Below are positions 61,485 to 64,000 of a DNA stretch of 64,000 nucleotides, one piece after another. Positions within the stretch are counted from its first letter, which is position 1. Every line of letters starts with the position of its first letter. A model generated the notes under the pieces. The model was not told where the DNA came from and did not search any database. It was given only the letters and a program-made list of their open reading frames with translations. Source of the stretch: Nocardioides caldifontis (GTDB lineage: Bacteria; Actinomycetota; Actinomycetes; Propionibacteriales; Nocardioidaceae); contig NZ_VHIB01000008.1 of assembly GCF_008087345.1 (NCBI RefSeq), positions 1 to 64,000 on the forward strand, written 5' to 3'. The position numbers and the translations under genes were made by a program.

Positions 61485-62924
61485 TCAGCCCTTGTCGGCG
61501 TCGGCCTGCGCCTCGTCGACGGCCTCGGCCACGGCCTCCTCGGCCGCCGCCTCGATGTCGGCCTCGGTGTCGGCCTCGGCCTCCGCCTCCGGCTCGCCGA
61601 TGGTGCCGTCACCGCGGAGGTTCTTCAGCTCGACCGGGTTGCCGGACTCGTCGGTGACCGTCGCGGCCTCCACCACCCGGGCCAGCGCCTTGCCACGGAC
61701 GACCTCGGAGACCAGCTCGGGGATGTGGTTGTGCTCGACCATGTGCTTGACGTAGTCGTTCGGGTTCTGCCCCGACTGCTGCGCCCGGCGGAGCATGTGC
61801 TCGGTGAGCTCGTTCTGCTCGACGCCGATCTCCTCCTGCTTGGCGATCTCGTCGAGGATGAACTGCGCGGCCACGGCGTCGCGGACCCGCTTCTCGAGGT
61901 CGCCCTCGAACTCGTCGATGGTCTGCTCCTCGTTGTCGAGGTACTGCTCCATCGTCATGCCGGCCATCGCGAGCTGCTGCTGGATGCTCTCGCGGCGCGC
62001 CTGGAGCTCCTCCGCGACGACGCCCTCGGGCACCGGCACCTCGGTGAGGTCGAGGAGCTTCTCGAGCACGGCGTCGCGGGCCGCGGCGGCCTGCTCGAGC
62101 CGCTTGCCGTTGAGCAGCCGGGTGCGGACGTCCTCGATGAGCTCCTCGACGGTGTCGAACTCGGAGGCCATCTGGGCGAACTCGTCGTCGAGCTCGGGGA
62201 GCTGCTGCTCCTTGACCGCGGTCACGGTCACCTCGACCTCGACGTCCTCGCCCTCGAGGTCGCCACCGGCGAGGGTCGAGCTGAAGGTCTTGACGTCGCC
62301 GGCGCTCATGCCGGCCAGGGCCTCGTCGAGCCCGTCGATCATGCCGCCGCGTCCGAGCTGGTAGCTGACGCCGGCCGCCTCGCCGCCCTCGACGACCTCG
62401 CCGTCCTTCGTGGCCTTCAGGTCGATCGTGACGAAGTCGCCCTCGGCAGCCGCGCGCTCGACGTCGAGCAGGGTGCCGAACCGCTCGCGCAGGCTCTGGA
62501 CCTGCTCCTCGACGTCCTGGTCGGTGACCTCGACGTCGTCGACGGTCGCCTCGATGCCGTCGAGCGAGGGCAGCTCGACCTCGGGGCGGACGTCGACCTC
62601 GGCGGTGAACTCGAGGGTCTCGTTGTCCTCGAGCTTGGTGATGTCGATCTCCGGCTGCGCCAGCGGCTGCAGGTCGTTGTCCTGGAGCGCCTGGACGTAG
62701 AGCTTCGGGAGCGCGTCGTTGATCGCCTCGTCGAGGACCGGGCCGCGGCCCACCTGGCGGTCGATGATCGCGGCGGGCACCTTGCCGCGGCGGAAGCCGG
62801 GCACGTTGATCTGCTGCGCGATCCGCTTGTACGCCGCGTCGAGGCTCGGCTTGAGCTCCTCGAAGGGCACCTCGACGGTGAGCTTGGCCCGGGTGGGGCC
62901 CAGGGTCTCGACGGCGCTCTTCAC
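61485..62924 (-). CDS. tig: Trigger factor
   Basis: Ribosome-bound chaperone and prolyl isomerase for new proteins, 479 residues. The N-terminal ribosome-binding domain shows FRRGKVPAAIID with the family FRxGK core; the PPIase (FKBP-like) domain (about 150-245) contains GDFVTIDLKA; the C-terminal arms follow, ending in an acidic Ala/Glu tail. GTG 62924 has GAGGAG upstream; the ORF beyond is spurious. It is the usual partner near clpP1P2-clpX in bacteria, with the hydrolase in between here. Confidence 0.97.
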   Translation of the reverse strand: MKSAVETLGPTRAKLTVEVPFEELKPSLDAAYKRIAQQINVPGFRRGKVPAAIIDRQVGRGPVLDEAINDALPKLYVQALQDNDLQPLAQPEIDITKLEDNETLEFTAEVDVRPEVELPSLDGIEATVDDVEVTDQDVEEQVQSLRERFGTLLDVERAAAEGDFVTIDLKATKDGEVVEGGEAAGVSYQLGRGGMIDGLDEALAGMSAGDVKTFSSTLAGGDLEGEDVEVEVTVTAVKEQQLPELDDEFAQMASEFDTVEELIEDVRTRLLNGKRLEQAAAARDAVLEKLLDLTEVPVPEGVVAEELQARRESIQQQLAMAGMTMEQYLDNEEQTIDEFEGDLEKRVRDAVAAQFILDEIAKQEEIGVEQNELTEHMLRRAQQSGQNPNDYVKHMVEHNHIPELVSEVVRGKALARVVEAATVTDESGNPVELKNLRGDGTIGEPEAEAEADTEADIEAAAEEAVAEAVDEAQADADKG

Positions 62925-63084
62925 AGGGGTGTCTCCTCGCATTGCTGGCACGGTCGTGCCGGTGGATCGCTGGTCGTTGCTGGGGCGCTGGACGGCGGGC
63001 GGCCCGCGCGACCCCGCGCGACGGAGCCGTCCGGCGGACATCACCACCGGACGACGCGACGGGCGTGGTCGACGTCGGGAGCAG

Positions 63085-63157
63085 TCGGGGCGACAGGACT
63101 CGAACCTGCGGTCTCCTGCTCCCAAAGCAGGCGCGCTAGCCACTACGCTACGCCCCG
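63085..63157 (-). tRNA. tRNA-Pro (anticodon TGG)
   Basis: Cloverleaf of 73 nt with perfect 7-bp acceptor stem CGGGGCG/CGCCCCG, discriminator A, anticodon stem CCUGC/GCAGG around loop UUUGGGA (anticodon UGG) and T arm GGTTCGAGTCC. CCA is not encoded. Confidence 0.97.
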
Positions 63158-63304
63158 GGGTAGAACGCCGAGAGTCTAGTCAGCGGCCACTCCCCTGTCG
63201 AAACGGCGGGGTGCCCGGTGGACGGGGCGAGCCCGGCGCTGTGGCACCATGGGCCCCGCGTCACCGGAGCCCTCGGCCCGCCGAGCAGGCCCGCCGGTGA
63301 CCAC

Positions 63305-63378
63305 GCGGATGTAGCTCAATGGTAGAGCCCCAGTCTTCCAAACTGGCTACGCGGGTTCGATTCCCGTCATCCGCTCCA
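63305..63378 (+). tRNA. tRNA-Gly (anticodon TCC)
   Basis: Cloverleaf with acceptor GCGGATG/CATCCGC, discriminator T (usual for glycine), anticodon stem CCAGT/ACTGG around CTTCCAA (anticodon TCC), T arm GGTTCGATTCC, and an encoded CCA end at 63376-63378. Confidence 0.97.
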
Positions 63379-63385
63379 CGCCCGT

Positions 63386-64000
63386 TCAGCGGCGCTGCAG
63401 CACCACCAGGGCGCAGTCGTCCGCGGAGGTCCCCAGCTTCGCCACGAGCTGCTCGGCGGAACCGTCGAACCCCTGCCGCACGCACCGCTCGGCCTCGCCG
63501 ATCAGCCGGTCGATCCCCTGGCCGATGTCGCGGCGCGGCCGCTCGACCAGCCCGTCGGTGTAGAGCAGCAGCGCGTCGTGGTGCGCGAGGCTCCCGCGGA
63601 TCACCGGGAAGTGAGCCCCGGGCACGAGCCCGAGCACCGGTCCCCCGACCTCGTCGAGCACCCGCCACCGCCCCGAGCCGGCGAGGAACTGGATCGCCGG
63701 CGGATGGCCGGCAGATCGCAGCTCGAACTCGCCGTTGCTCAGGTTCACGCAGAGGTGGACCGCGGTGGCGAACCCCTCACCCCAGTCCTGGGCGACCAGG
63801 TAGTCGTTCGCGGCGGTCAGGAACCGCGGCGCAGGGGAGCTGGCGAGCAGCGCTCCGAAGGCACCCGAGAGCAGCAGGGAGCGCGTCCCGGCCTCGACGC
63901 CCTTGCCGGACACGTCCACCACCGCGAGCGACAGCGACGGGCTGACGGTCCCCCGGTGGGCGACGAGGAAGTCGCCGGCGAACGAGGTGCCACCCGCGGA
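63386..64000 (-). CDS. SpoIIE/PP2C-type serine phosphatase (N-terminus cut by window edge)
   Basis: The last 204 residues of a protein phosphatase of the RsbU/SpoIIE kind that acts on anti-sigma-factor antagonists. Visible marks are AGGTSFAGDF (metal-binding Asp region, family GGDxYD), VVDVSGKGVEAG, ATAVHLCVNLSNGEFELRSAGHPPA, LLLYTDGLVERP and a final DDCALVVLQ. The frame is open to the window edge, so sensory domains (PAS/GAF or receiver) may lie further upstream on the minus strand. The stop lies 7 bases from the tRNA-Gly CCA end, on opposite strands. Confidence 0.9.
   Translation of the reverse strand, partial: SAGGTSFAGDFLVAHRGTVSPSLSLAVVDVSGKGVEAGTRSLLLSGAFGALLASSPAPRFLTAANDYLVAQDWGEGFATAVHLCVNLSNGEFELRSAGHPPAIQFLAGSGRWRVLDEVGGPVLGLVPGAHFPVIRGSLAHHDALLLYTDGLVERPRRDIGQGIDRLIGEAERCVRQGFDGSAEQLVAKLGTSADDCALVVLQRR

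Noticed and set aside
59472-63179. 1235-codon open frame on the plus strand opposite clpP1, the hydrolase and trigger factor
   Set aside because: Composition is Arg/Gly/Val/Asp/Leu-rich antisense of well-recognised genes. Such frames arise in GC-rich DNA because stop codons are rare.

Overview
The window is very GC-rich (roughly 70% or more by eye), gene-dense chromosomal DNA from an actinobacterium. Several things point to this: many GTG starts, GTGA/ATGA stop-start overlaps, the pair of unlike ClpP peptidases followed by ClpX, the TIGR03960/TIGR03936/RNase E-G/L21/L27/Obg/ProB/ProA/NadD/RsfS gene order, a DUF664 (DinB-like) protein and a folC-DUF4233-ndk group. CheA/CheW and MreBCD-PBP2-RodA together imply a motile, laterally elongating cell. 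A Nocardioides-type organism fits best, but the genus is inference from gene content. I see no insertion sequence, prophage, CRISPR array or replication origin, and no gene-free stretch longer than about 220 bases.

Layout. 1-3.7 kb: chemotaxis operon cheA-cheW-MCP, with the MCP cut by the left edge. 3.9-8.2 kb: MFS exporter, UspA, a stress membrane protein, and an SSS symporter with a small membrane partner. 8.3-11.6 kb: cobalamin nucleotide-loop assembly, made of a PhnP-like hydrolase fused to CobU, then CobT and CobS. 11.6-21.6 kb: a surface-glycan locus with a flippase, a WbpB/WbpD/WbpE-like amino-sugar triplet, an SDR epimerase, a second DegT aminotransferase, a sulfotransferase, a polyprenyl-phosphate-type GT2 and a large GT-C-like membrane protein. 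tRNA-Ala follows.

21.8-36.5 kb: a long minus-strand housekeeping block comprising TIGR03960, TIGR03936, RNase E/G, L21, L27, Obg, ProB, an unknown protein, ProA, a CDP-alcohol phosphotransferase, a tiny membrane protein, NadD, RsfS and a histidine phosphatase. 36.6-46.5 kb: a secreted subtilase and the elongasome operon mreBCD-mrdA-rodA, preceded by folC-DUF4233-ndk. 46.5-57.3 kb: DinB-like protein, ValS, ABC exporter, S9 peptidase, cupin, FMN-barrel stress protein, P-loop kinase and M3 peptidase. 57.3-63 kb: clpX, clpP2, clpP1 (with a likely ClgR box), an alpha/beta hydrolase and trigger factor. 63-64 kb: tRNA-Pro, tRNA-Gly and a SpoIIE/PP2C-type phosphatase cut by the right edge.

The most interesting parts are the glycan locus, which reads as a compact pathway for one or two modified sugars on a lipid carrier plus sulfation; the PhnP-like/CobU fusion beside CobT; the TIGR03960-TIGR03936 pair split by an opposite-strand gene for a proline-rich tail-anchored protein; and the strongly extended RNase E/G. 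Many very long open frames opposite these genes are GC-driven shadows and were left out.
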